Below, piece by piece: positions 47,384 through 56,800 of a stretch of DNA of 64,000 bases. The translations under genes were made by a program, and so were the position numbers. The notes below the pieces were generated by a model. That model was not told where the DNA came from, made no database searches, and worked only from the letters and a program-made list of their open reading frames with translations. Source of the stretch: Anaeramoeba flamelloides (lineage: Eukaryota > Metamonada > Anaeramoebidae); assembly GCA_027625915.1 (NCBI GenBank), contig JANTQA010000042.1:3050001-3114000 (forward strand), given 5' to 3'. Each line of letters starts with the position of its first letter. Within the stretch, counting starts at the first letter, position 1.

Positions 47384-48610
47384 ATGCTTTCACAAAAAGG
47401 ACAAATAACAAAAACAAGACTTATGTTTAAAAGATTAATTTCCGATAAGGATTCTCTTCGTATCCTTATCTTTTTAATAGCAAATATAATATTTATGTTT
47501 GTTGAATTTTTGTATGCCTATTTGTCGAATAGTTTGTCATTACTTTCGGATGCGTTCCACATGCTATTTGATTGCGTTTCGCTTTTCATGGGACTCGTTG
47601 CGTCCTATTATATCAAGTTCCCACCAAATGAGCAATTTACCTATGGCTACCATCGTGTGGAATTTTTGTCTGGCTTTGGTAATTCCATCTTCTTAATCTG
47701 TGTCTCATTTATTGTAATTACAGAGGCAATTGAAAGGTTTGTTACTGTGCATACAATTGACACAGAGAATTTGCTATTGGTCTCTGTTTTGGGGTTACTA
47801 ATAAATGTCGTTGGCATTTTTCTATTTGACGATCGTGGGAATGATAAGCAACAGGCTGTTCCCTCAAACCAAAACCAAAACCAAAACCAAAACCAAAACC
47901 ATGACCATGACCAAAGTCAAAAACAACAACAACAAAAACAAAACCAAAACCTAATCAAAAAACAAAAAACACTGGGCTTAAATGCAAGCCTAGACAAGAA
48001 CCAAAAAAAGCCATCCAACAAGAACAGCAATACCCTTTCGAGCCAAATGACAACAAAGTCACAAAATAGTACAATTGTCCTACCTGGAATGAATGGCACT
48101 AATGAAAACATTGAAGGCATTTGGTTTCATGTTTTATCGGACGCGATGGGCTCCGTTGCTGTAGTCATTTCAACCATTTTAGTCAAAAAATATGGATGGT
48201 ATTGGATCGACCCGCTATGCTCAATTATTATTTCTTTTTTCATCTTTATGTCCGTGTACCCGTTATCGATCCGCACTTCCAAAGTGATGAAGCAATACGT
48301 GCCCACAGCGCTAAGCAACGGGTTCAACGACGCCATTGTAAACGCAAGAAACGTACCTGGCGTAATTGAAATTTCTGATTCAAATATTTGGGCTTTGTCA
48401 AATTCAATCATTATTGGCACACTTGTTTGTATTGCCGACGAAGAATGTGATCTGCAATTAACAAGAAAAATGGTACGATCAACCATCGAAAAATCACATT
48501 ATTTTGAACCAAAGAACCTTACCATACAAATACAAAGACAATCAAAATCTTTGTCTTCAGTTAATGATTCGAACCATTGGGTGGAGTTTGGAAATGAAAA
48601 AGAAAAGTGA
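47384..48610 (+). CDS. SLC30/CDF zinc transporter, ZnT5/7 (Msc2)-like
   Basis: Single exon of 408 residues from the first in-frame ATG (47384) to TGA; a second ATG at 47423 (395 residues) is also possible, since conserved sequence starts around LISDKDSLRILIF (residue 18 on). Cation diffusion facilitators swap Zn2+ for H+ across membranes, and the ZnT5/7 branch loads zinc into the early secretory pathway. Six hydrophobic helices are visible. The two metal-site motifs are present: HMLFD (His59, Asp63) in helix 2 and HVLSD (His249, Asp253) in helix 5. SDAFHMLFD and GYHRVEFLSGF (89-99) match ZnT7 closely. The loop between helices 4 and 5, His-rich in animal ZnT7, is here about 90 residues of Gln/Asn/Ser/Lys with only two His (173, 175). 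The C-terminal cytosolic domain (from about 295) fits CDF dimers. Substrate specificity is inferred. Confidence 0.93.
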   Translation: MLSQKGQITKTRLMFKRLISDKDSLRILIFLIANIIFMFVEFLYAYLSNSLSLLSDAFHMLFDCVSLFMGLVASYYIKFPPNEQFTYGYHRVEFLSGFGNSIFLICVSFIVITEAIERFVTVHTIDTENLLLVSVLGLLINVVGIFLFDDRGNDKQQAVPSNQNQNQNQNQNHDHDQSQKQQQQKQNQNLIKKQKTLGLNASLDKNQKKPSNKNSNTLSSQMTTKSQNSTIVLPGMNGTNENIEGIWFHVLSDAMGSVAVVISTILVKKYGWYWIDPLCSIIISFFIFMSVYPLSIRTSKVMKQYVPTALSNGFNDAIVNARNVPGVIEISDSNIWALSNSIIIGTLVCIADEECDLQLTRKMVRSTIEKSHYFEPKNLTIQIQRQSKSLSSVNDSNHWVEFGNEKEK

Positions 48611-49294
48611 TCTTTTTTTAATACTATCTAGTATAAAATTATTTGTTATTTTTCAAATATTATCTGTCTATCCACCTATCCACCCATCCACCCAACATAA
48701 TATATATATATATATATATATATATTATTTACGATTCAATTATTAATTTTTTATTCATATATTTATAATTATGCTTATGGTTTTTGTTTTTTTAATTTAT
48801 TAGAATTTAATAACCTTGAAAATCCATAAAAATATCATTTGCTTTTTTTTTTTTTTAAATTAAAATATAAACTATTTTTCAGTAAAATTTAATCAACTTT
48901 TATATACAACATTCTCTCTGTTTATAACATTTTCATGCAAAGTGATAAAAGTATTTTATTTTAAAGATTTTTATTTTTATTTTTATTTTTTTTTTTATTT
49001 GATCTTTGACAATAAGGAGAATTTTCAATTTTTGAAAGTTTATTAAAAAATTATCATGATTTTGGGTTATTATCATAAATTTGGATTTTTTTGTAATTAA
49101 TTTTAAGAATTTTTATAAATTTATAAAATATTTAAGAAATTATCTTGATCAACCTATAAAAAAAAATAATATTTTTTTCAAATCAAAAAATCTAGATAAT
49201 AATTTTAAATAGTCTATTTTTTTATAAACTTTCTTTCAAAAATTGAAAATAATCAAAATCAAAAAGATGCAAGAAAAAAGTTAAAATATTTAAC
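48611..49294. other. 3' flank of the transporter gene, with microsatellite
   Basis: Contains CTATCCACC-type units followed by a (TA)n run (about 48662-48726) in the likely 3' UTR, then T-rich DNA. No further gene. Confidence 0.45.
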
Positions 49295-50082
49295 TCCGTT
49301 ATAACCCTAAATAAACTTAAAAAATTTCAAACAAAATTATTAATTTGAAATGTTATCAAAGGATTCTCAGATATAAAATTTATAAAAAATTATCTTAGAA
49401 ATAAAATTTTAGAATTAAAAATTGTACAGTTACTTACAATAAAAAATAACTAGAAAAATATTTTTCAACATTGGTAATTTTTTTTTGTAATTGTGATTTT
49501 ATTATTTTTCCAAATTTTGTCGAAAAAAAATATTTTTTGATTTTTTTGAAAAGTTTGTCTAGACATCAAAAACCTCAAAGATTTAATGATTTAAACACAT
49601 TTTACTCACTGGAAATTTTTTTCGGGCTCTTTGCACCCGAAAATTGCCTAAAATACTTTATTAAATAATTTATTCATAACAAAAGTTATTTTAATATCAC
49701 ATGGAAAAATTATTTTATCTAATGATTACCATTCAATAACAATATCTATATTTGATTCCAAAAAATTTATAAAAAAAAAAAAATATAAATTCAATTTGAA
49801 CAAAAAATAAGATTTTTTTAAATGTATAATTTGGAAATATTTTCAACAAAAAATATTTTTACAATTTTAAATCATTTGGCCAATATTAGGAATCAGATTA
49901 TTATTTGATTTTTTTTTTAATTTTTACCATTTTTAAATTTTTTACTTTTTAAAATCTAGGATTAAAATATAGAATATTAATAGATTAGGGACCATAGATC
50001 AAAAATTATTTTACAAGAACTGGATTAATTTAATAAGGATAATTTCAAATTTCACAAATATATTATTCAAATTTTATACCAA

Positions 50083-50284
50083 TACAGTCAGTTTCACTTT
50101 TAAGGCACAAACTTTCAACCAAACTTAAGGCACAAAAAAATCTCAAATTAAGGCACAAAATTTGGATTTTTTAATTTTTGCAATTTATTTTACGAGAATA
50201 CAAAATTTTGTGCCTTAATTCGAGATTTTTATTGTGCCTTAAATTTCGTTGAAAGTTTGTGCCTTAAAAGTGAAACTGACTGTA
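50083..50284. mobile_element. CAGTCAG MITE (family A)
   Basis: TA-CAGTCAGTTTCACTTTTAA ... GTGAAACTGACTG-TA. The empty site is at 36209-36222 in the inverted paralogue (complement TTTACCAATAACAAAA). Confidence 0.92.
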
Positions 50285-50495
50285 ACAAAATACAATAAAA
50301 AAAAATTCTTAATTCCAAAGATTATTTTATTGTCTTGGAATAATATTTAAGAGTTATTTTTTTTTTTTTTTTAATTTAGGTATTGATTATTTTATCTATT
50401 AAAAATTTTTTATTTGTTTAATTCCAATTTAATAAATGGGATTATTTTACAATTTTTTTGTTTTTTTTTTGATTTTTCAAGTAATTTCATTTACT

Positions 50496-50693
50496 TACAG
50501 TCAGTTTCACTTTTAAGGCACAAACTTTCAACAAAATTTAAGGTACAAAAAAATCTCAAATTAAGGCACAAAATTTGTAATTTTTTTTACAAATTATTTT
50601 TACTAGAATCTAAATTTTGTGCCTTAATTTGAGATTTTTATTGTGCCTTAAATTTCGTTGAAAGTTTGTGCCTTAAAACTGGAACTGACTGTA
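50496..50693. mobile_element. CAGTCAG MITE (family A)
   Basis: TA-CAGTCAGTTTCACTTTTAA ... CTGGAACTGACTG-TA. The empty site is at 34606-34625 in the inverted paralogue (complement TTGCTTAAATAAAAGTTTTA). Confidence 0.92.
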
Positions 50694-51225
50694 AATAAAA
50701 GTTTTAGAAAATTATTCATATTGAAATTTTAATTTTGGCCTAAAGAAATAATTTTCATTTTTCTCTTGATTGGATATTTATTAAAATTTTTTCGAAAAAA
50801 AAATTATAATTTTTCACCAATATATTTTTTATTTATTTATTTTTATCATAAAATTAACAACATTTTTGATTTTTTATTATTAATAAATCAATTTGTTGGG
50901 TTTGAGTTACTATTACTGTAATAAAATTTCTGATTTAAAAAATTTAAATAAAAATTAAAATCTTTAAAAAAATGTAAAAATGAACAATATTATTGTTTTT
51001 TCCAATTTCAAAAAAAAAAAAATCAATAACATAAATACTTTATCTTTGAACTATTTTCACTTTTTATAAGAATAAAAATCTGTATTAAAGACAAATAATA
51101 AAATAAATATAATAGCACATCAATATCATTAAAAATCTTTTTTTAAAAACTTGAATAAATTTAGGAAAATACGGAGTGCTAAGGGATAGAAATTTTTATT
51201 GTTTAAACAATGAGTTATTTAATCC

Positions 51226-51545
51226 TCTTGTTTGTATTTAGACTTTTTTTAATTTGAGAAATAAACGAAAATTTATTTAATTTTGTGTTTATTTCCCAAA
51301 TTAAAAAAAAAGGACCTTTATCTTTTCTTGGGTTTTCTGTTTCTTTAAAAAATCTATTGATTTTCGTTAGATTTTATTTACTTTCGAAATAAACAGAAAA
51401 TTTTAATAAAATTTCGGTTTATATCAAAAATAAAAAAAACCAAGAACGATTTAAAATAAAATAGAAAACCTCAAAAAACTTAACAAATAAAACAGAAAAC
51501 TTCAAGAAAACCTCCGAACTCTATTTAAGTACTTCCCTAATTTCT
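51226..51545. repeat. foldback-family element
   Basis: Alternates GAAATAAACGAAAATTTATT, its complement, CTATTGATTTTCGTTAG, AGAAAACCTCAAAAAACTTA and AGAAAACTTCAAGAAAACCT. Standard foldback blocks; no coding potential. Confidence 0.6.
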
Positions 51546-52089
51546 AAATTTTCATTTAGAAAGTTTTTTAAAGATTTGCATATACTTTTAATATCCACTA
51601 GGGCTAATAAAGTTATGGAGTCTTTTCTGTCAATAATATTAAAAATATTATTATTTTTGAATATATAAGATATATTAATTTTTTATAAACTCTTATATAA
51701 AGATTTTACGATTATTTTCATAGGCTGGGTAGTTCCAAATTGAAAAAAGTCAATTTAATGAATTCTTCCAAATTTTTTGTTAAAAATAATATACATTAAC
51801 TCAATATTAATACTTATCAATGTAACACACTATCTTTAAATAATAAAAGAAGAAAATAAATAAAAATAAAAATATCTAAAACCCAATCCAAAATTTTTAC
51901 CACACTAAAATTCAATTTTTGAAAAAAAAAATCTTATTTAATCAATTAAAGAAGAAATACCAAATTAAAATCATTTAAAAATGGAATTTTAACATTTTTT
52001 TTATAAATTACAATACTCACAAAACAAAAAATAAATAATTATCAATTACAAACTAAGAGTATGTGAAAAAAATTGGATTAAAAAAAAAA
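51546..52089. other. no gene recognised
   Basis: AT-rich DNA with no supported feature. Confidence 0.3.
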
Positions 52090-52612
52090 AAAATTGTAAA
52101 TTTGTTTAAATTCGATTATGACAATTGATCGATCAAATGGATAGATACTATTAACTACTTTTATTTAAGTTATTCTATTTTAAAGTACCCAACTTTAACT
52201 TAATACCAATTGTTGAAAAAAAATTTTGATCGAAACAAACATGTTACGTAATGCAAAACTGAAATGAAAACAAAAAACTAAACGATCAAAAAATCATTTT
52301 AATATTTTACAAAAAATCAAAATTATTTCCAATTTGAATGAAAATGTTATTATTGTGTATCTTTTTGTACCTTTTTAAAAATGTGGAAAATTTTAAATGA
52401 TAGTTTATATAAAAAATGATGAAACAAGTTCATAAAAATAATGTATTGGTAATTTGGTTGAAATTTCACTAACAACAATTTTTGATTGATCAAAGAATAA
52501 GACACCATCTAACGACTTTTATGCAATTTTTTCATTTTAAAAAAAAACTCAAAATTAACTGTATTTCAACCATCGAAAAAAAATGTGAAAAGTAAAGAAA
52601 ACATTAGCTAAT
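52090..52612 (-). repeat. GATCGATC-type dispersed repeat, two inverted partial copies
   Basis: GATCGATCAAATGGATAGATAC at 52128 and GATTGATCAAAGAATAAGACAC at 52483 are each the complement of the family core, followed by blocks matching the T-rich TTTCATTT stretch inverted. They seem to be two fragments in tandem. Confidence 0.5.
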
Positions 52613-52614
52613 TG

Positions 52615-53545
52615 TAAGCTAAATTTCAAAAAATAGGGTCATCATTAGTATTTTCTAAATTATTGGTATGTGTGTTGTGTTAACCAAATATTCTGAACCC
52701 AATATCTTTTAAAAGTCATTATTGAATATTTAATATCAAGAAACAATCTTCTTTTAATGAAAATTTCCCAAAGTTGAATTCATTTTTTTGCAATTTTTCT
52801 TTCAAAATGATTCCATATTTTATTTTTTATGTCGAATGAACAAGAACATTTTTTGAAAACCGTTAATATTCAAGAGATGAGATTAATTAGCATTGGAGAA
52901 AGGGATTGTAAAATTCAAAGAAAGTAAAACACCCAAGAAGTGTTTGCTTCGAAAACAAGTATCAACCAAATTTGCTTTAATGAGTTACAATGGTTCCTTG
53001 AAAAGTGAAGAAATAACAAGATCAAATAAGATCTTCTTTTCTCTTTCATTTGGAGACAATGCGATGAATGTGATCGTATTCATTTTATCTTTGAGTTCTT
53101 TGTTGTACATTCAAAAAATTGGTTTTGTTTTCGTTTTCTTTTCTTTTTTTTTTTTTTTTTTCTTTTTTGTTGAGATTCTTTTTATCTTGAAAAAGGTATC
53201 AAGGAAAGTTTGGGTTGATACCAAATGGGCGAATAGTAAAAATCTGATAACTCTGATGGAAAGTTGTTTCAAAAGGTTCTTGGAAGCAATGGTGAATCTT
53301 AAATGGATAATTTTAAGATGAAAAATCATTTCAAAAAATAGGGTCAGATTTATTTTTTTTCTTTATGGGTTTCTTTTCTCTATTCTTTTATTAGAAAAAA
53401 TAATTAAAACAGAAAAGGGTGTTTTAGACAGTTATTTTTTAGTTTTAAGTTCTGATTTTTCTGGGTTGAGTTTTAGTATTCACTAAATGAGAAACTACAT
53501 TTTTTTTCAATGAAAAATTTTCCCCTATTTTTGAAATTAAGCTTA
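52615..53545. mobile_element. 931-bp element, TIR TAAGCTAAATTTC (family E), carrying an ORF
   Basis: Left end TAAGCTAAATTTCAAAAAAT then AGGG; right end complement TAAGCTTAATTTCAAAAATA then GGGG. The same ends bound a 224-bp MITE at 37034-37257. A sub-terminal TTTCAAAAAATAGGGTCA is repeated at 53329. The body includes the coding-like stretch 52893-53321. Confidence 0.6.
52893..53321 (+). CDS. hypothetical ORF (142 codons) within a TIR element
   Basis: Composition is visibly richer in G and C than the flanks. The first 77 residues (KFKESKTPKKCLLRKQVSTK ...SNKIFFSLSFGDNAMNVIVF) are mixed and charged, then a Phe run from a T17-class tract interrupts, then KVSRKVWVDTKWANSKNLIT and an amphipathic end. 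The T tract probably marks an intron or a decay product, so the true product may be two exons. The first codon in frame near 52893 is not an obvious ATG, so the start is open. Not recognised as transposase or any known family. Confidence 0.35.
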   Translation: MEKGIVKFKESKTPKKCLLRKQVSTKFALMSYNGSLKSEEITRSNKIFFSLSFGDNAMNVIVFILSLSSLLYIQKIGFVFVFFSFFFFFFFFVEILFILKKVSRKVWVDTKWANSKNLITLMESCFKRFLEAMVNLKWIILR

Positions 53546-53824
53546 AAGAGAAAAAATTAAAGCAAAAAAGAAAAAAAAAATAGTTGCTGAAATCATAATA
53601 TTTTCTCAATATGGATGGAAAATGTGGATATTGTACTTTTTTAACTATTATTAATGTAGTGAAAATTGAGAAATTTAGTTTTGATTTTTAATTTGGTTTT
53701 GAGATATTATCAATTACAAGAAAAATTGAAATAATTGTTTTACAAATTAATAGTTTAAATTCGTTAATTAATTTCTTTTTTTTTTTTGGGTTATAATTGA
53801 AATTTTGAGATTCATATATATATA

Positions 53825-54023
53825 TACAGTCAGTTTCACTTTTTAAGGCACAAACTTTCAACGAAATTTAAGGCACAAAAAATCTCAAATTAAGGCACAA
53901 AATTTGGAATTTTTTTTTTACAATTTATTTTTACTAGAATTTGAATTTTGTGCTTTAATTTGAGATTTTTTTGTGCCTTAAATTTCGTAGAAAGTTTGTG
54001 CCTAAAAAGTGAAACTGACTGTA
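53825..54023. mobile_element. CAGTCAG MITE (family A) at the centre of a palindrome
   Basis: TA-CAGTCAGTTTCACTTTTTA ... GTGAAACTGACTG-TA. The flanks 53797-53824 and 54024-54051 are themselves inverted copies (GAAATTTTGAGATTCATATA), so the insertion lies in the middle of an AT-centred palindrome. Confidence 0.9.
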
Positions 54024-54213
54024 TATATATATATGAATCTCAAAATTTTCTTTTAAAAAAAGTTTTATTCTTATTAACGATGTATTTTTTTAATGTTATT
54101 TTTTCTTTACTAGTTGAAAATGTAATGAAAACTCATGTATTTATTATTTAATTGATTTTATTTGAAGAGAAGCAAAATTCCAATTTTTTCTTTTAGGATA
54201 AGTTAAGTTATTA

Positions 54214-54409
54214 AAGTCAGTTCCACTTTTAAGGCACAAACTTTCAACGAAATTTAAGGCACAAAAAAAATCTCAAATTAAGGCAAAAAATTCAAATTCT
54301 TGTAAAATAAATTGTAAAAAAAAATTCCAAATTTTGTGCTTTAATTTGAGATTTTTTTGTACCTTAAATTTCGTTGAAAGTTTGTGTCTTAAAAGCGGAA
54401 CTGACTGTA
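54214..54409. mobile_element. CAGTCAG MITE (family A)
   Basis: Left end AAGTCAGTTCCACTTTTAA (two bases changed), right end GCGGAACTGACTG-TA; standard interior. Confidence 0.88.
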
Positions 54410-54576
54410 ATATTCTAAACTTAATATACAAGTATATGAAGTTTTTCTTATATTATAAATATAAAAAACATTCAAACCATTAATCCATACAAATAATAAC
54501 AAGGTTGGAAGAAATGTTAAATAGGTTTTAATAAAAAAGCTAACCAGGCTGAACTTGTAATTATTTTTGGATAAAG

Positions 54577-54595
54577 ATATCTATCTATCTATCTA

Positions 54596-54656
<61 letters not shown>
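54577..54656. repeat. (ATCT)n(AT)n microsatellite
   Basis: Several ATCT units followed by a long AT run. Confidence 0.95.
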
Positions 54657-54659
<3 letters not shown>

Positions 54660-54749
54660 CACTTGTCTGTTAACAGTGATTTAATCTTAATGTCAAAATT
54701 ACATCCTTTTAAATATGTTGAATAGATATTTGAAGAAAAAATTTAATGT

Positions 54750-54990
54750 TTATTTATTTATTGTGAGAAAGGAGTAATCAAAGAAAATTTATTAAATAAA
54801 AAAGAGAAGAAGAAAAATAATTAAAACATTAAAGTAAAAAAAATATTATATCATTCACATGACCAAATTAAAAATTATCCACGTCCTGAAATAGGAGGAG
54901 CAAAACCCCGATAGAAAGATTATTAATAATAAGATTCCACAAACTGTGATTAATAAATTGGTATTCCACGACTCCGAAAAGTGGGGCACT
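54750..54990. repeat. dispersed repeat G, copy 1
   Basis: Blocks GAGAAAGGAGTAATCAAAGA, AGAGAAGAAGAAAAATAATTA, CATGACCAAAT..TATCCACGTCCTGAA, CCGATAGAAAG and TTGGTATTCCACGACT recur at 60390-60605; the first two also occur inverted at 44345-44445. Frames are broken and differ between copies. Confidence 0.6.
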
Positions 54991-55456
54991 ATAAAGTACC
55001 AATTTGTATATTTTTTTACTATTTTAGGAAATTTTTTAATATCAATTTTTTTTATTTTCATTTTTTCTTTATTACCTTACATTTTCTAACAATTAGAGCT
55101 TTGATGAAAAATTCTCGACAAGAACAATAAATTTCGTAATTTTGATTAACCAGATTAAGGAGCTTTTGAGTATTTTTTCTAAGAATTACATTTTTATATG
55201 GGTTTTTTTCTAAAATTTTTGTTATTTTTTTTTTCCTTTTGATTCTGATAAATTTATATCTTTCAAAATACCAAATAAAGTAATTTAAAAAATTTAATTT
55301 TTGAAAATTTCAAAATTGAAATCATTTTTTTAACCTTTTTGATTTTTTCTTTTTTCGTAAATTTTTTTGATAACTATTTATTTTATTATTTTTTTATTAT
55401 TGTAAGACTGATAGTGAGGATCTAAAAATGCGATGATCTAATGTTCTTGAAATGAG

Positions 55457-55659
55457 TACAGTCAGTTTCACTTTTAAGGAACAAACTTTCAACGAAATTT
55501 AAGGCACAATAAAAATCTCAAATTAAGGCACAAAATTTGTAATTTTAATTTTTACAATTTATTTTTACTAGAAGCTGAATTTTGTGCTTTAATTTGAGAT
55601 TTTTATTGTGCCTTAAATTTCGTTGAAAGTTTGTTCCTTAAAAAGTGAAATTGACTGTA
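55457..55659. mobile_element. CAGTCAG MITE (family A)
   Basis: TA-CAGTCAGTTTCACTTTTAA ... GTGAAATTGACTG-TA with the usual inverted interior. Confidence 0.9.
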
Positions 55660-55794
55660 AAAGATTTTAGAAAAATCAAATTTATTTCTCTTATAATTAT
55701 TATAATTTGATGATAAATTGACCATCAAAAAGAACATGTTGTTTTTCTTAAACGATAACTCAAGAACTCGAGTTTTAAAATTTTATTGAAAATA

Positions 55795-55965
55795 TATCAT
55801 TTGTACCACTTTTAAGGCACAAAATATAATCAAAAATTAAGGTAGAAAAAACATCTCAAATTTAGCTACATTTTTACGATTTTTTTTTATAAAAATTATT
55901 CTTTTAGAATTTGAATTTTGTACTTTAATTTGGAATCTTTTTATATCTTTAAGCTATTTCCAATA
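55795..55965. repeat. degenerate family-A MITE
   Basis: CCACTTTTAAGGCACAAAAT, AATTAAGGTAGAAAAA and, in the other half, TTTGTACTTTAATTTGGAAT are diverged family-A blocks; the terminal CAGTC is lost. Further half-copies are visible at 57073-57113 and 59905-59955. Confidence 0.55.
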
Positions 55966-56029
55966 AATTTGGGTAAATATAAATTAAAATATATCCTTTA
56001 AACTCAATTTTGAAAAAAGTAAACTATAA

Positions 56030-56800
56030 TTCGAAATTTTCCACATAGTTAAAGGGGTCCAAACATTCACAATAATACAATTCCATTCAAATGGAATTAA
56101 ATTTTGATTTTTTTAACAATATGAAAATCATTTTTTATATTTTTTTTTTCATTTCATTTTACGAATTAGGTAACTTGTTTCGTTCGATCAAAATTTTTTT
56201 CAATGATTGATATTAGGTTAAGGTTGGTTTTTCAAAATAGAAGAACTCAAATAAAATTAGTTGATGGTATCTAACCATTTGATCGATCAATATAACAAAT
56301 TGAATTTCAACAAATTTACTGATGTATTTTTTTGTTTCCCTATCTCCAAAATTTTTTTAACTCACTCTTGATTTATCTGTAATGATAATTATTTATTTTT
56401 AGTTTTGTGAGTATTTTAATTTATATACAAGTGTTAACATTTCAATTAGCGAATCATTATATTTTAATATTTCTTCTTGAATTGATTCAAAAAGTTTTTT
56501 TTTTCACAAATCAAATTTTAGTGTGTTAAAAATTTTAAATTGGGGTTTATTTAAAGATCCAAAAGCTTTAATTCCCATTTATCGATTCTTAATAATAATT
56601 CAATTTGTTTTTTAGTATTGTATTATATAAATAAAAGATATTAAAATTTCTGATCTCGATTTTATCTGATATTTTTTATTTGTAAAAACGATGTTTATTA
56701 TTTTCTTTTTGATTGAAAAACCTATTTTGATAACTTTTAATCTAAACAAAATTTCAAATAGAATTGAAAACATATAACCACATTTTATTGGCTGTTTAAA
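56030..56800 (+). repeat. GATCGATC-type dispersed repeat, copy 4
   Basis: TTTCATTTCATTTTACGAATT, TTCAATGATTGATATTAGG, GTATCTAACCATTTGATCGATC (about 56268-56289) and GTGTTAACATTTCAATTAGC match 33100-33790 in order. Confidence 0.6.

Larger units (their letters stand above)
49295..51185 (-). mobile_element. CCCTTAGCACC element, inverted copy with two MITEs
   Basis: Inverted paralogue of 34117-37002. The right end reads GGAGTGCTAAGGG (51173-51185); the left end is decayed (CCGTTATAACCCTAAATAA). Shared blocks include TTTGGCCTAAAGAAATAA, ACGGAGTGCTAAGGGATA and ATTTGAAATGTTATCAAAGGA. Two family-A MITEs lie inside (50083-50284, 50496-50693); the TTAA element of the other copy is absent. Confidence 0.75.

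Noticed and set aside
47233-47430. Lys-rich frame before the zinc transporter
   Set aside because: A-rich leader sequence in a different frame from the transporter; no splice site would join it usefully.
53111-53329. Minus-strand 72-codon frame opposite the TIR-element ORF
   Set aside because: Includes the T-tract complement as a Lys run; composition is worse than the plus-strand reading.
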